64,000 bases of DNA from Adineta steineri (Eukaryota; Rotifera; Eurotatoria; Adinetida; Adinetidae), in NCBI GenBank assembly GCA_905250115.1, contig CAJNOI010000008.1, forward strand, positions 1 through 64,000, written 5' to 3'. Positions 1 through 16,417 of the stretch are shown here, piece after piece. The notes beneath the pieces were generated by a model, which did no database searches, was not told where the DNA came from, and saw only the letters and a program-made list of their open reading frames with translations. The position numbers and the translations under genes are program-made. The stretch's first letter is position 1; each line of letters starts with the position of its first letter.

Positions 1-2404
<2,404 letters not shown>

Positions 2405-2630
2405 ATGAATAAAAAAAGATATATATATATATGTTTATATATATATACGAACACATATAGCTTTTTTTTCCTATGTATTGTTATTGTTTGTGTTTACATA
2501 CAAGCTTTATTATTTGACGAAACAAAACGTTCAATTAACATAATTTTCTTTTTCGAATAGGAAGAGATTAATTTTCTTGTGTTTTTCAGATATTAAAAAT
2601 TCTACTTCGCTCTTTAAGTGCTAAATTTCC

Positions 2631-3653
<1,023 letters not shown>

Positions 3654-3672
3654 TAATTAAAATAAAATTATT

Positions 3673-6573
3673 ATGATTAGACATTCATCTTGTATAGTTT
3701 TTCTCGTTATTGTTTTTCTTTTGTTTTCTTTATCACATTCTATTCGTATTCCTTTAACTGGTGACAATTGGTTTATTACTGATAACAGATCTTATTCTGC
3801 TCAAGGTCAAATACCTGGTACTATTCATACAATTCTTCTTGCTGCAAATCAAATTACTGAACCTTATTGGGACTTTAATGATATCAATCAGCGTTCTCTA
3901 GTTTATTCTTCATGGACATTTACAAAGAATTTTTCGTTACCACAAGATTTTCTAACATCTACACAATTTATACTTCATTTCGATCAAATCGATACAGTTG
4001 CTAATATAACATTAAATGAATGTTTTCTTGGTCAAACAAATAGTATGTTTATTCCATATACATTCAATGTAATAAGATCATGTTTACAATTTGATAATCA
4101 ACTTCGTATTGATTTTCAATCACCAGTATTATATGCATTAAATCAAGCGAAAGCATATAATGATAGTGTACCTCCGGATTGTACACCTGATGTTCAACAT
4201 GGTGAATGTCATGTTCAATTCATTCGAAAAGAACCATGTTCATTTAGTTGGGATTGGGGTCCAGCATTTGCTCCAATTGGTATTCCAGGTGATCTCTTTC
4301 TCGAAGGTACTAATCATACTGATATATTGATTCAACTTGAAAGTATTAATGTTGCTTCATATCAATCATCCATCAACAAATGGCAAGTTGATGTATTATT
4401 AAGTAGTAACAATGATCTATTTGATTGTCAATTAAAATTTATATTAGAAAATACTTCATTTATTTATGAAACAAGTATTAGATTTGATCATAATCTATCG
4501 ATTTCATTATTAATTCCTGATCAAGACATAGAACTTTGGTGGCCAAATGGATATGGTGAACAAAAATTATATAAATTATCTATTTATAATCAAGAAGAAT
4601 TTATTGGTTCACGTACAATTGGTTTTCGTACAGTAGAACTTATTCAACATGATTATGGTTCAACTATTAATGGAACATCATTCTATTTTCTTATTAATTA
4701 TCAATCCATTTTCATTAAAGGTAGTAATTGGATACCAGCAGATGCATTTCAAGAACGTGTAACAGATGAACAACTTGAACGTTTACTTCGTTCAGCTCAA
4801 TTAGCTAATATGAATATGTTGCGTATTTGGGGTGGTGGTATTTATGAACGTAATTCATTCTATGAAATAGCTGATCGTTTAGGGATTATGTTATGGCATG
4901 ATTTTATGTTTGCTTGTAGTTTGTAAGTAAATTTGTTTTTCATAATTCTATTATTTCGGTTTTCTTGAACATGTATAGATATCCAATTGATGAATTATTT
5001 TTAAAAAATGTTCATGATGAAGTTATTTATCAAGTAAAACGTCTTCAATCACATGCATCGATTGTTCTTTGGGCAGGAAATAATGAAAATGAAGCAGCTG
5101 TTGCTCAAAATTGGTATGATGTATCCGAAGAGAAAATGCCAAAAGTAAAAGATGATTATCGTAAATTATATGTTGATATAATAATGAATAGTGTGAAAGA
5201 AGTTGATAAAGGTAATAATCGACCATTTGTTACTTCATCACCAAGTAATGGTCTTGAAACAATTAAAGAAAATTATATTGCCAAAGATCCTGGTGATCCA
5301 CTCTATGGTATGTTATCATAAGAAAAAATTGTATTAAATTCTATAAAGTCTATTAATTTTAGGTGATGTTCATTTTTATGGTTATCACAATGATTCATGG
5401 GATCCAACAACGTATCCAATCACTCGTTTTCTTTCTGAAACAGGTATACAATCATTACCAAGTTTAGATACATGGTATCAAGCAACAAATGATACATCAA
5501 ATTTGAATTTGAACAGTTCATTTCTTCTACATCGAGAACATTCACAAAATCAATTAACTGCAATGATGTTTGTTTTTTAATTCTTAAAGAAAATATATTT
5601 TTGTTTTATTTTATCCTATAGATATCATATTCAAAGTAATTTACCAGTACCAATAACAAATGATTCATTGAAAAATTTTACTCAATGGATTTATTTAAGT
5701 CAAATAAATCAAGCTATGACATTAAAGAGTATTAGTGATGTATGTCGAGTTCATTCATCAGTTAATATGATTAATCCAAATACAAGTCAAGGGTAAATTT
5801 ATTTCTTTGTCTAAAAAAAATATATTTTACTTTCGTTTATTTTTAGTCATACAATGGGTTTAATGTATTGGCAAATAAATGATATTTGGCAAGCACCAAC
5901 ATGGTCATCTATTGAATATAGTTTAAAATGGAAAATGGCTCATTATTATGTTAAACATATGTATGAACCTGTTTATCCAATAGTTATTCTTACACCTTAT
6001 CTAGCAAATCTAACCGATGAAAATGCTCGTATATCATTCTATGTAATTAATGATCTTTTAAATGAAACTCATGGTCAATTAATGTGTTCGATTCATACAT
6101 TAAATAAATTCTCTGTTCAATTATCAATTGCATACGATGTCGTTTTAGACTTAACAAGTATGCAACATGTTGCTGATCTTTCATATACATCGTTAATGAA
6201 ACGTACAAGTTGTTCAAATGATAACCATTGTATTCTTCATTGTTCATTTGATTATAATCATCAGTCCATAGATCAAACATTGTTTTTAACACAACCAAAA
6301 AATTATCAACTTTATCAACCAAATCTTCATATTGAAAATATTCAACAAATTACATCAACTGATATTGTTATAAGAATTACAGCTACACGACCAGCTCTAT
6401 TTGTTTGGCTTGATATATCAGCAAATAGAAGTGGATATTTTTCAAAAAATGGATTTCATATGTTTGAACCAATAATAACCGTTACTTTTCATTCATGGAT
6501 ACCAATAATAGACTTTGACAGAGCTAATTTTGACCTACGTATAAGTTCATTATTTGATGTAACACAACCATAA
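3673..6573 (+). CDS. MANBA: Beta-mannosidase, lysosomal, glycoside hydrolase family 2
   Basis: Removes terminal beta-linked mannose from N-glycan-derived oligosaccharides in the lysosome. Five exons (3673-4922, 4979-5307, 5363-5567, 5622-5792, 5847-6573) join in frame to 893 residues, close to animal MANBA. The N-terminus is a signal peptide (MIRHSSCIVFLVIVFLLFSL). Family blocks include WGGGIYERNSFYE, then WAGNNENEAA, which holds the acid/base Glu, and FLSETGIQSLPS, which holds the nucleophile Glu. After that comes GLMYWQINDIWQAPTWSSIE. Both catalytic glutamates are present, so the enzyme should be active. Many N-x-S/T sites fit a lysosomal glycoprotein. An AATAAA-type poly(A) signal lies just after the stop, near 6595. 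Its start is unusually close to the preceding gene. Confidence 0.95.
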
Positions 6574-9500
6574 TTCTATTTTGTTTTCTTTTGAAATAAA
6601 AGTTCATAGAGATGTTTAATAAAATAGATATGTCTCATCCTATATATAACTGAAATTGATTTTGTATACATGGTATAACATTTGATATGACTGATTCAAA
6701 AATAAATTTAAGTTGAGGTTTTTTATTTAATCTAAAAATTAGTTTTGTTATCTAATTCACAAATACTATTGGTTTATTGTAATGGAAGTTTAATGAAATC
6801 TAACAAAGGTGAAGTAAAGCGGCTATTTAGGTTAAAAAATGACTTGATGCGCTTTTCATGAGAAAAACAGGTTCTTTCACTTATTGATATAAATAGGCTT
6901 CCTCAAATGTCCACACAAGGTCTGAGTGATCAGAAACTAGATTTTTAGAATTAGATTATTAAATAGTTTAAAGAAAAAAACTTAGAAAGCTACAGTGAGT
7001 TTTGTTTTAAAATATGTAGACAAATTTTCCTAAAACTATTCGTTTTCTAAAACTATCGATTTTTTGAGTGTTTTCAAGTTTCCGACGTGAAAAATACACT
7101 TTTTGTTACTAAAATAGACATATTCAAATTCAGCGCATCGAGCTAAATCGAGTTACAATAAAAAAATTTAAAATAACCCGCTTGATTCTTGAATTGCCTG
7201 AACCTTACAATAAATCATACAGTAACATTAAATACTAAACATGCTACATTCGGTGAATTATCATTTATTATCGATCGAATGTTAAAATATAATGAGGAGC
7301 GAGAATATCTTTATCCAACAATATAAAATTTAGAAAAAAATTATTTTTAAAATCATTATATTTTACTGTATTCAAAAGCTGAATATTTATTTTTTCATAT
7401 ATCTTATTAGAGATTCTTTTTATATATATTTCAGCACAAGATTCTTGTTTTCTTGAAATCACGAAGTTATACGTCTAGACATGCGCATCATACAAGATCA
7501 AGATGCTTTTCAATCAGGACCACATTAATATGCGAAAACAGAAAACGACAAAGATGGAATTCTGTATGAAGTTTATGAAAAATATTGTCTATTCATATAG
7601 CTACCCTTTGAGAAAAAAAAAGAAAAGAGAATATAATGTAAATAAAGTGAGACTGTAAACACTAAGTAAAGAATAAACCAAAAGCAAACGAAATAAACTC
7701 GAAGTAGTAATAACACTACGTCTTTCATAATAATGAAGACAGTTTCTATATCTATCAATTTATAATATTCATCAAAGTAATGATGATTTGTAAACTTCAA
7801 GGTCACAAAAGATGATATGTGAATGCATACAAAGATCCTTGATGTATTCGTTATACACGCTCGCACTTTCAAGTTTACAATCTAAATCTAATTTACTGAA
7901 TAAAAATTCATTGATAAATACTGTGACATAAGCAGATACATGTCATCTGTATGCTTGTAAATTAATAGAATAAAATAGAATTGTGTAAAACTGCGATTAT
8001 TGTTCATATAGAAAAGGAAGATTCAATGTTTATAAATGAAAAATTAACATATGTTATGCATTGCTTGTACATTTATTGTATTTGATAAATATGATTTTAA
8101 TGTAAAGAAGATAGATAGATAGATGAATGATAAACATAACATCCACATCTATTCAATTCTCTGATCTTGATTACGTGAGATACAATGAATAATCAATAGA
8201 TATATTACAGAACTTGTATCCACCTAACTACACAAGATCTTTTTATTTTCCTTTAATTTTTTGTGTCTTAATTCTTATTGAAGTGGGTTTGCATTAAACA
8301 TTCATCCCACACCTGCAAGTTACTGTTCTCTGCTAGCGTATAAAAAGGTTATTTCTATTGGTTTGTTTATTTTTTACACTTTAACGGGCGGTAGTACATA
8401 TATATAACACTTTTTTTCTTTCTGTTCTTCCCTACCTCTCATCCACTTTTTCTATATAAAAGTCGCCTGTTAAAGGGTTAATCAAATAGCTGAAGAAATA
8501 ATATAATATTATTTAAACCAATTTTAGTACTCAACGAATACACTTTATCACACTTTTTGAAAAGGAAAAGATCGAAAAAACTGTTCTGTTCACGTTATAT
8601 TGCAGCGTTTTTTTTCTTCATGTATATTAAATTAAATAGATATGATAAATAGTTCAACATTATTCCTAAAAGTTACTTGGTTGTTTTTTTCTGATTTAAA
8701 AAAGTGTACAGATGTGATAAACTGTGTATTATAAGTAATAAAAACATCTAAGAATAGTTCATTGCTTCATTTTATCAATATTTTTATCAGAAAAATAACA
8801 CTAAATAAATAATATCCTTTTTTTCAATTGATGTCGATTAGCATTCTTTTCTTTATAGAAAAGAGAATCGATTATCTATACATGGTATATTAATATACTA
8901 TTAAAAATGAATAATATATAATAGTAAGTAAAGAAATAGACATTCTTCGACATAAGAATAGACATGGCACTTTAACTTTAACGCCAAATTTTAAAGTTCT
9001 ACAGAATTTTGTTTTTTATATGTATTGTTGCCGTACATGTGCGAGTGATGATAGTAAGACTCTACATCATATCAAATGTGAAAAATTAAAACTAAAATAT
9101 TTAAAAATCACTTGAAATTTTAATGTTAAAGTTAGAGTGATTTAAAGTTGTTTCGATTGTTGCATATTCCGTTTGTTTTTTGAATCCTATTCAACTTTAA
9201 CAAATCAATGTTAGATTTAAAATTAAGCTTTAATATCAAAGTAAAGTCAAAGTGGCATATTTAACTGGGTAAAAATTGACATTTTTCTTTTCCAGAAGAA
9301 TAACGAAAAAAGAATAATATATTTTTTTCACATTTGTTGGAATGCAATTCCTGTTCTTTAATATAAAAAAGTTGTAAACAGAGGAAACCCCTCACTTTCA
9401 TATTAAGCTGCTACATCGAAAAGAGGAAAAAAAATATCTGTTTCGATGGTACTTTTGTCTTAAAGAAGGAGTATCGTTCAATCATCGATTCATTCTCTTC

Positions 9501-9814
9501 TACCAAGATGTCTCTCTGCGAAAAAAACTCGTTCATTTTTTGTGGCGTCAATCAATCCAATAGAGTAGATGTGTAGTAAAAGTATTATTCATTGTTATTA
9601 TACATTTATTCCATCTGGTACTACATCTATGTGGAATAAAAAGTATATACAAGAAAAAAAGACAATCACGTCGTCATTCATCGTTGAAAAGAAAAGACAA
9701 GTAAGCCGTTTTAAACGACTCATACTGTGTTGTATTGCTTGAAATAATTAGATACTTACAGGTGATTATTGTCACAAATATGATATGTAAATAACGATAT
9801 GTATTGTTTTTACA
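6574..9814. other. Intergenic, 3.2 kb
   Basis: AT-rich sequence with only short unsupported open frames. The minus-strand frames at 7268-7462 and 7573-7872 are Phe/Ile/Tyr-rich, as chance frames in AT-rich DNA are, and have no recognisable motif. No tRNA or clear repeat was seen by eye. The right end (about 9670-9810) probably holds the promoter and first transcribed segment of the orphan gene at 9967. Confidence 0.6.
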
Positions 9815-9880
9815 GGCTTTGACTACACACACACGCTCACACTAATATCCGCTTACATTAACCCACTCCTACTGAAGGTA
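9815..9880 (+). other. Probable non-coding 5' exon of the gene at 9967
   Basis: A pyrimidine-rich acceptor (TTGTTTTTACAG) ends at about 9814 and a strong donor (GTAAGCTAAC) follows about 65 bases later. The next acceptors (TTATTATAG near 9934 and CATCTTAG at 9960) lead straight to the ATG at 9967. This pattern suggests a spliced 5' untranslated region. Exact ends are estimated by eye. Confidence 0.4.
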
Positions 9881-9966
9881 AGCTAACTATTTTGATAATT
9901 TATATGCCCTATAATCAGATATTTTTTATTATAGTTAGCAAAGTTTCTACTTCATCTTAGGAACGA

Positions 9967-10803
9967 ATGAATATGAACATGTTACCTGTTAATGATCTGA
10001 CCTATATCGAACATAATTTCTGGAACAATACTAAATATGCTCAAACAATTACTCAAACAATAACAAATACTGTTGTAGGAGACTTAAGAAATCCAAATAC
10101 AACACCTACGCAACGTCCACCACGGATTGATCTTACATCGTTTTCTAATGAGGAAATAATCCAACATCTGATCGATGTACAGAATACGAAGCTATATTAT
10201 AGAACGGTTCAGAAAAATGATGGAACTAGTTATGAGACTCATTTTTTTCCGCCGCCTGATGGTGTTTATGACATTTGTGCAGAAACCATTACATATTATG
10301 GACGCACGTTTACGTTAGAACTTCGATATGACGGACACGTCAATAGTCAACAGCCAGGAAATTGCTTGCTTACTGAAAATGGGAGACCTCCACTCAGTTA
10401 CTACCAATTGCCTACTGGTGATTTTAACAATCCAGCAGTTCGTCTACTTTTTTTTGTCGAAATTGCTCGTCGGAAAGCTATCGATCCTCATCGAGGTGAC
10501 CTCCGCGACGAATTTTATGATCTGCCTATTGGCCTTGGGATTTCTATGGCTTACCGGCTATTCATTGATCGTCATATAACATTTCAGGACTTTTGGATCA
10601 GAGGGAATATGTATCACATATTTTCTAACCATCAACAAGTGTCACGTCGGATTCGTTTTACAGCATTATACCAAAGGTACTATCAACAATACATGAACGC
10701 CATGCAAGATTTGGCGGAGATGAGACAATACCTCGAGAGAAATATGTTACAATTCTGCAATGGTGAGCCCGAATGTTTTCTTATACATTTGTTCAACCAA
10801 TAG
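9967..10803 (+). CDS. Orphan protein of 278 residues, single coding exon
   Basis: I do not recognise a family. The frame is open for 278 codons. Its base composition and codon use are less AT-biased than the surrounding non-coding DNA, which supports real coding. The start is MNMNMLPVNDL, directly after splice-acceptor-like sequence; the three Met codons leave the exact start open. The chain has no signal peptide or membrane span. It is mixed polar, with Pro-rich bits (TPTQRPPRID, FFPPPDGVYD), a possible helical segment with Arg/Tyr/Gln (RIRFTALYQRYYQQYMNAM), and a C-terminus with two cysteines (FCNGEPECFL). The 5' leader appears to be spliced. It could be a lineage-specific bdelloid gene. 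Function is unknown. Confidence 0.7.
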   Translation: MNMNMLPVNDLTYIEHNFWNNTKYAQTITQTITNTVVGDLRNPNTTPTQRPPRIDLTSFSNEEIIQHLIDVQNTKLYYRTVQKNDGTSYETHFFPPPDGVYDICAETITYYGRTFTLELRYDGHVNSQQPGNCLLTENGRPPLSYYQLPTGDFNNPAVRLLFFVEIARRKAIDPHRGDLRDEFYDLPIGLGISMAYRLFIDRHITFQDFWIRGNMYHIFSNHQQVSRRIRFTALYQRYYQQYMNAMQDLAEMRQYLERNMLQFCNGEPECFLIHLFNQ

Positions 10804-12054
10804 TATGACTTCCAATTGAAGAAGAAATTGTACGTGACACAATACGAATATGAATGTGAGTATTATACCCACCATAATTGATTAATAATATCTCTTATTT
10901 TTTAACATATTTAAGATTTTCTTTAACATGTTTTGTTTATAATTTACCATCATGGATTAATTCAAAGAAAATTGTCATTTTATAGAAAATTTGAAATTGT
11001 TCGAAAGAAATTTTTTGTCGTGTCTTTTTATAATTGTGTGTGAGTTTTTCCTCATTTTATTTTAACCCTTTGGTTACGGGTTTTTTTTTGTTAAGGTGGA
11101 TTTTTTGTTTTTCGTTCCAATACAGTCTTGAATAAATTTTATTAGCGTGTAAAAGTATTCGTGAATACTAGATGCATTTATTTCATACAAAACACAACAT
11201 CTAGTTTATCCTCTATCATTCATTGTTCATATATCGATAGTCAATAGGTAGAATTAATGCTCTTTTTAACTAAGTCAAAAGTTTAGATATAACGATGTAT
11301 ATAATGTGATCAGTTGTTTTAACATTGCTGATCATAAAAGGTAGACTTAAAATTGCGTATTGTTTAAGCTACGACCATCATAATGTTCTTTACATACTTT
11401 GAGAACCTAGAAAGATTCTATTTTAGATTATTAACTTTTATAAATTGCCTTTCTTTATATGTTTAGACATGTAGAAATAATAATTATTTACAGAATAGCT
11501 TTCTGCGAGTTTTTTTTTCAACTTATTTTATGTCAATGATGCTGTAGAATGGAACAATTTCCTTCTTGATTTTTAATTAAAATTATTCTTAGCTTCAATG
11601 CATACACAAATAGCATTTTAAGTTCATTTAAAATGCATCCGAAACAATGAAAGAATCAAATATATTCTTTTCAAATAGCTCTTAATAGCAATACTTACAA
11701 ATTCGTTTATTCCTATAATATACATTAATCTTATATATGCTAATTATCATATTTAACTTATTTTTATCATCGCAAATTGTTTTCGTCTACAAATAAACAA
11801 TGTAATTTTGAGTTATTATATTTATTACTTGATAAATCGTGTAATTTCATTCAATTCGTTTACTATTTCTTGGTCATCTACTTATAAAATATTTTATATT
11901 TTAATTAAATTATAATTTTCATTTATCTTTTATGAGCTGTTAATCTATTTTTTGATTGTCTTTTATGATATTTTTTTTTAGAAATGTATTTTATAAACGT
12001 TAGAAAGAAACTGTTGTACAAGGACTATATTTAAAAATAAACTAAAAGTTTGAT
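10804..12054. other. Intergenic between convergent 3' ends
   Basis: AT-rich sequence carrying the 3' untranslated regions of the orphan gene (plus) and the ZC2HC1 gene (minus). No coding frame of note and no repeat recognised. Confidence 0.6.
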
Positions 12055-13912
12055 TTAACGTTTACAACCACATTCACAACAGAATCGAGCACTTGCAATT
12101 TTAAAAGCACTACCACATTCACCGCATCGATTTCTCAGTGATACTGGCGGAGGTGGTGGTGGTGGTAGTCGTCCAATAGCAGTTGGTCTCGTCGAAGTAT
12201 TATTTTGACCATTACCATAATGATATTGTGTTTGACTATATGAAGCCGGAGCAGTTAGTATAGGTGGTATCCGACGCATGTACGGGCTTGGATCACCATT
12301 TTGTTGACGAGCACGTACATTTAAAGTTGTATGTTCTTGAGTACGTCCTGTACGCATAAGTATAGGTTGTTGAGCACGATGATAAATATGTGAATCATAA
12401 TTATCTTCATCCTTAATTAAAATAGATGAGATGTGCATTTTTTCGAATAAAATAACTTACATCAGGTTCATAATAATGAGCTGGAGATATTAATTCTTCT
12501 TTATAATTCGATCCATATCGTTTTTGATAACCTCCATAACCATAACCCGATGTTTTAGGTGGTAGTGATTGTGGTGGTAACTGTGGTCTAAGAAAAGATT
12601 TTAGTACAAAATATTGATTGAAAAAAATCTTACTCAGCTGGATTTCGTCGTACTCGCATAGGAGCTGATCTAACCTGTTTATAACCATTAGTATGAGCAT
12701 CATGTGAATTTGAATATGCCTCTAAATTTGCTGACTGTTGCTTATGTGGATATGAATTTTGTGGAGGAACCGTTCGTACCTAATATAGAATATCAAAATT
12801 GATTTTTAACTAGATATTTGTTTTCTTTATACTCTATCAACTTGTTGATTTGGTCTAGCAGGTGGTTGCATTTGTTTTCGTTCATGTTGTGTTTGACAAC
12901 TAAATTAAATAAAAGTTTATAATATCAAATAAAGTAATTTCTTACAAAGGTATATGTCGTTTAGCAGTATGTTCATTAAAATTACGACGACAATAAGGGC
13001 ATGCAACATAGTCTTTAAAGAAATTAAAAAAATGAGAATAAAAGAAGAAAAGAAATCATATCAATTAACCTGATGGAACTTCACTTGGTCTAAAAGCTGG
13101 TAATGGTGCGCCTTGTTCTATAGCTTGCGTAACAGTTCGAGCTTGACGAATAGACTGAATTAATCTTGTATGCTTTTCTCTCCAATTTGATTTTGGTTTC
13201 GACTTTGACTAGAATTGGAAATATTTTTAAGAATATTTCTTTATTCATCATACTTGAATCTCTCGAGGATCAATTTCACCATTATATATCTGAATATATC
13301 GATAAATACATTAATTAGATTATACAAAATGACACAAACTCACCTGTGCTGTTTGCTTAGTTGCTTTATACGGTACATCAGAATCGGTAGCTCGTTGTTT
13401 TCCAGCATCGAATACTCTTCGTTTTTTATTTGTTACTTTTTTACAGATACTTTGATGCTTTTTCTAGAATTTTCAAAAATAGTTCTATATAAATACGATA
13501 TACGTCCTTGAATGTAGTAGGAAAAAAAGAGACCGGTTTTCATCAATTATGACAGATGGTGAAATAAGAGACAAAGAAGAAATATGATCATCTTATTTCT
13601 GATAGAATGTTCACCGGAAGAACATTCTCCTTTCCTTCTTCTGTATTACAGTTTATTAAAAAAGAAAAAGAACTTATGTCCTCAGATAGTCTATCAAACA
13701 ATCAAGTATGATTTCCATAATCAATTGATTAGATAACGGATATCTTGCTTATTTTTTATATTATCTCACCAATGATTCAGCATTAAATTGTCGTCCACAT
13801 ATTTGACATTGTTGTAAACGAAGATCTTCCGTTGGATATTCTTGAAAAGCAAATGGAAAGATAAAATTTTATCTTCTATCATTTATTTCTCACCTGTCAA
13901 ATCGTCATCCAT
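12055..13912 (-). CDS. ZC2HC1: ZC2HC1-family C2HC zinc finger protein
   Basis: Intracellular C2HC zinc finger protein of the ZC2HC1A/B (FAM164) family, whose biochemical role is poorly known. Ten exons on the minus strand (13912-13894, 13840-13770, 13463-13344, 13289-13254, 13208-13070, 13012-12946, 12899-12833, 12779-12634, 12587-12461, 12411-12055) join in frame to 382 residues. The first finger is CQICGRQFNAESLKKHQSIC and the second CPYCRRNFNEHTAKRHIPFC. Between them is the family block SNWREKHTRLIQSIRQAR. A Pro/Gln/Tyr-rich linker contains PPPPPPP. The end, CGECGSAFKIASARFCCECG, matches the conserved C-terminal cysteine block of ZC2HC1A. The intron after exon 2 splits the first finger. 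Confidence 0.9.
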
Positions 13913-14524
13913 TTTTTCAAATGAAATATACAAATGTGAACGTTTCTTTTTTTTTCTTGCTCCCTCATGTGTATACAAGCAAAAAACAAGTGTTTGCCAA
14001 AAAAAAAGAAATGTTTTCTTCTATGGCAACAACAACATCAGTGTGACAGAACAGATAAAAAATCATGTTTTTCAACCTATTTACATTTCTATTATAGAAA
14101 AACGAAAATAAAATATTTATGATTAAAATATTATGTAGAATAGTAAAATAGAAAATTCATTACATTTAATTTCTTGATTGTATATCAATGTACTTATAAG
14201 ATTTTTTCTTTTTTGATAATGAGAAAAAATTCCATTAACTTTTTCAAGTATTACTTCAACTATGTTGCTAAGTTGCAAACTATTCGCTTGAATGATTTTA
14301 ACTTAACGATTATTGTCAGTTTTCTTTTTTTTTTTGGAGAAGAAAAGGCGTAGACACTTGTTACTTGTGTTTTATATTATAATTTCTAAGGTATTATTAC
14401 AAGTTGTTCGAAAAGAAAAAGGAAGATTTCAAAGGTTTCCCGTTATGACTTCTACAATTCATTAATCGATCAGGTTTATCCTGAGGGTATTTAAAATAAT
14501 TTGACAAGCTAGACTTTTTTTTTT
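13913..14524. other. Intergenic left of the assembly gap
   Basis: AT-rich sequence upstream of ZC2HC1. I looked for the missing 3' exons of the EHD gene here, on the minus strand, and found none. The last 9 bases before the gap are a T run. Confidence 0.6.
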
Positions 14525-14624
14525 NNNNNNNNNNNNNNNNNNNNNNNNNNNNNNNNNNNNNNNNNNNNNNNNNNNNNNNNNNNNNNNNNNNNNNNNNNNN
14601 NNNNNNNNNNNNNNNNNNNNNNNN
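14525..14624. other. Assembly gap of exactly 100 N
   Basis: One hundred N, the usual placeholder for a gap of unknown size. T homopolymers border it on both sides (8-9 bases). It falls inside the intron after the third EHD exon. Confidence 0.99.
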
Positions 14625-14637
14625 TTTTTTTTCTTAC

Positions 14638-15577
14638 CTAAATCATCAAATAGATCTTTTGTTTCCAACTCGAATAAACGTCGATTTGAATCAAAATTTA
14701 ACGGTTTTGACCAAAATGAACCCACATAAACTCGACAAACTTCAGGCGTTCCAAGTACTTTTCCTAATGACCACATTAAAGCTCCATAAACTCTCATTAA
14801 TGCTTGATGATCTACTGAATCAGCTTTGTTAAGTACAATACGGATTTTATCATCATTACGTCGTAAAACTTCAATAGCACGTTTTAATTCATCTGATATA
14901 TCAAGTGATGAAACATCAAATAGAAGTAATATACGATCACAACGATCAGCAAACCATTCAAGAACATGTGTAAATTCATAACCACGATCAACACGTTGTT
15001 TTTCACCTGCTAATATACCAGGTGTATCGATAAATGTAACAGTTTCTAAAATTTCATTATGTAATTGTGAACAAACGAAACGATTTAAAAAAGCATTTCC
15101 AAATTTTGATAATGGTCGAAATGGTTTTGATGGATCAACAACTAAGGCATTACCGGGAATCGTACCGGAACGATCAGCATTCATAATTGCAATAAATGAA
15201 TCAGTTGTTGGTTCTATAAAATAATTGATTAGATAAGAAAATAAAAGAATACGTCATTACCTGGTCCAATACGAATACCTGGAAAATCTTCCTAAAAATT
15301 CAAAAAAAATAATTAATAAAATCGAACACAAAAACAAAACGAAACTTACATTTAATAAATAACGGATAAAAGTTGTTTTACCAACGGAATACTGTCCGAC
15401 AAGAAGTACCATTGGTTTAGCTGAAAAATCACTATCATCAAGTTGTGGTGAATGAAATTCATGAAATCTATATGCTTCTTCTAATGGCAATAATTTTGCT
15501 TTATATACCTGTCGTAAACCTTCCGCGACATTGGTATAAATTTCTTTTTTAACAGGATCTTTCTTCCAGAACGGCAT
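14638..15577 (-). CDS. EHD: EH-domain-containing (EHD) membrane-remodelling ATPase, N-terminal part only
   Basis: EHD proteins are dynamin-like ATPases that oligomerise on endosomal membranes and drive recycling. Three exons (15577-15350, 15291-15261, 15213-14638) give about 278 residues starting MPFWKKDPVKKEIY. The P-loop is GQYSVGKTTFIRYLL, switch I contains GPEPTTDSF, the Walker B/switch II block is FIDTPGILAGEKQR, and the nucleotide-specificity motif is LNKADSVD. The frame stops at a clear donor (TTAG|GTAAG at 14637) followed by the N gap. The helical region and C-terminal EH domain, roughly half the protein, are missing and do not appear left of the gap. This looks like an assembly break rather than a true truncation, but the sequence cannot prove it. 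Confidence 0.92.
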
Positions 15578-16090
15578 CTATAATAGATAGAAAAGAAAAG
15601 TTAGATTGATGATATGCTTTTGTTTTGATTAAAAAGGATTCAGTATAAATGTCGATACAAGATTTATTCGGATAAAATAATCTTTCATCCTTATTGTCAG
15701 TCGATCAAGTGAGTGGTAAAGTCGACGATCGACGAGAACGAGAAAGAATGTATATAAATGTATATATATATTTATATATGTTCTTTTTCGGGCATTCTCT
15801 CTTATTGATGAGTCATGAGGAGCAAATAAAAAAAATGAGTGAGAAAAGTAAAGGAAGCAATAAAATCATAATATCGATCCGATTACTAACTTCATATATT
15901 TATCAATGGTTCGATAACCAACAAATTATTAAATAATAAATATATTCATAGGATGAATCAACGAAATAATAATCTCTAATTCAATAAAAGATTGTTTAGC
16001 TAATCATGAAAAACTTTGATATACTAAAGATGTCACTATCATACATAAACAATGATGATTTTCTTTTTGGTGTTTAATCGTATGAAAACC

Positions 16091-16130
16091 TGAGGGTGTG
16101 GTGGGTGTGGGTGAGGGTTTAGGTCTGGGC
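16091..16130 (+). repeat. T/G-rich motif copy 1, telomere-like
   Basis: TGAGGGTGTGGTGGGTGTGG is followed by GTGAGGGTTTAGG, a striking G-rich island in AT-rich DNA. It shares the core CTGAGGGTGTG with copies near 19032, 19412 (reverse), 20809 and 25884. TGTGGG-type repeats are, as I recall, the telomeric type of Adineta. Confidence 0.7.
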
Positions 16131-16417
16131 GAGTGTTTATCTCTCTTGACGTTGTCGCTTTTATATACATTGTAATACAGTTCTTCCTATTTACGATATT
16201 ATTAAATAATTAGAATATATTTTATTATATCTGAGAAGCAAGTTCATCATATTTGCTCATAAATCGAACGATTATTCATTAACATAATATTTTAGTATCA
16301 TAGTAAAAGTTAAATAAATGGATTATTTTCTGAAAATATAAGCAATGATTTGCAATGTAAAAGTAAACTAATAACAACCAAGATTACGTTTAAATCAGAG
16401 TGGATAGTATATCTTTC

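Noticed and set aside
7268..7872. Two minus-strand open frames of 64 and 99 codons
   Set aside because: Phe/Ile/Tyr-rich chance frames in AT-rich DNA, no motif, no splice pattern, no neighbouring support.
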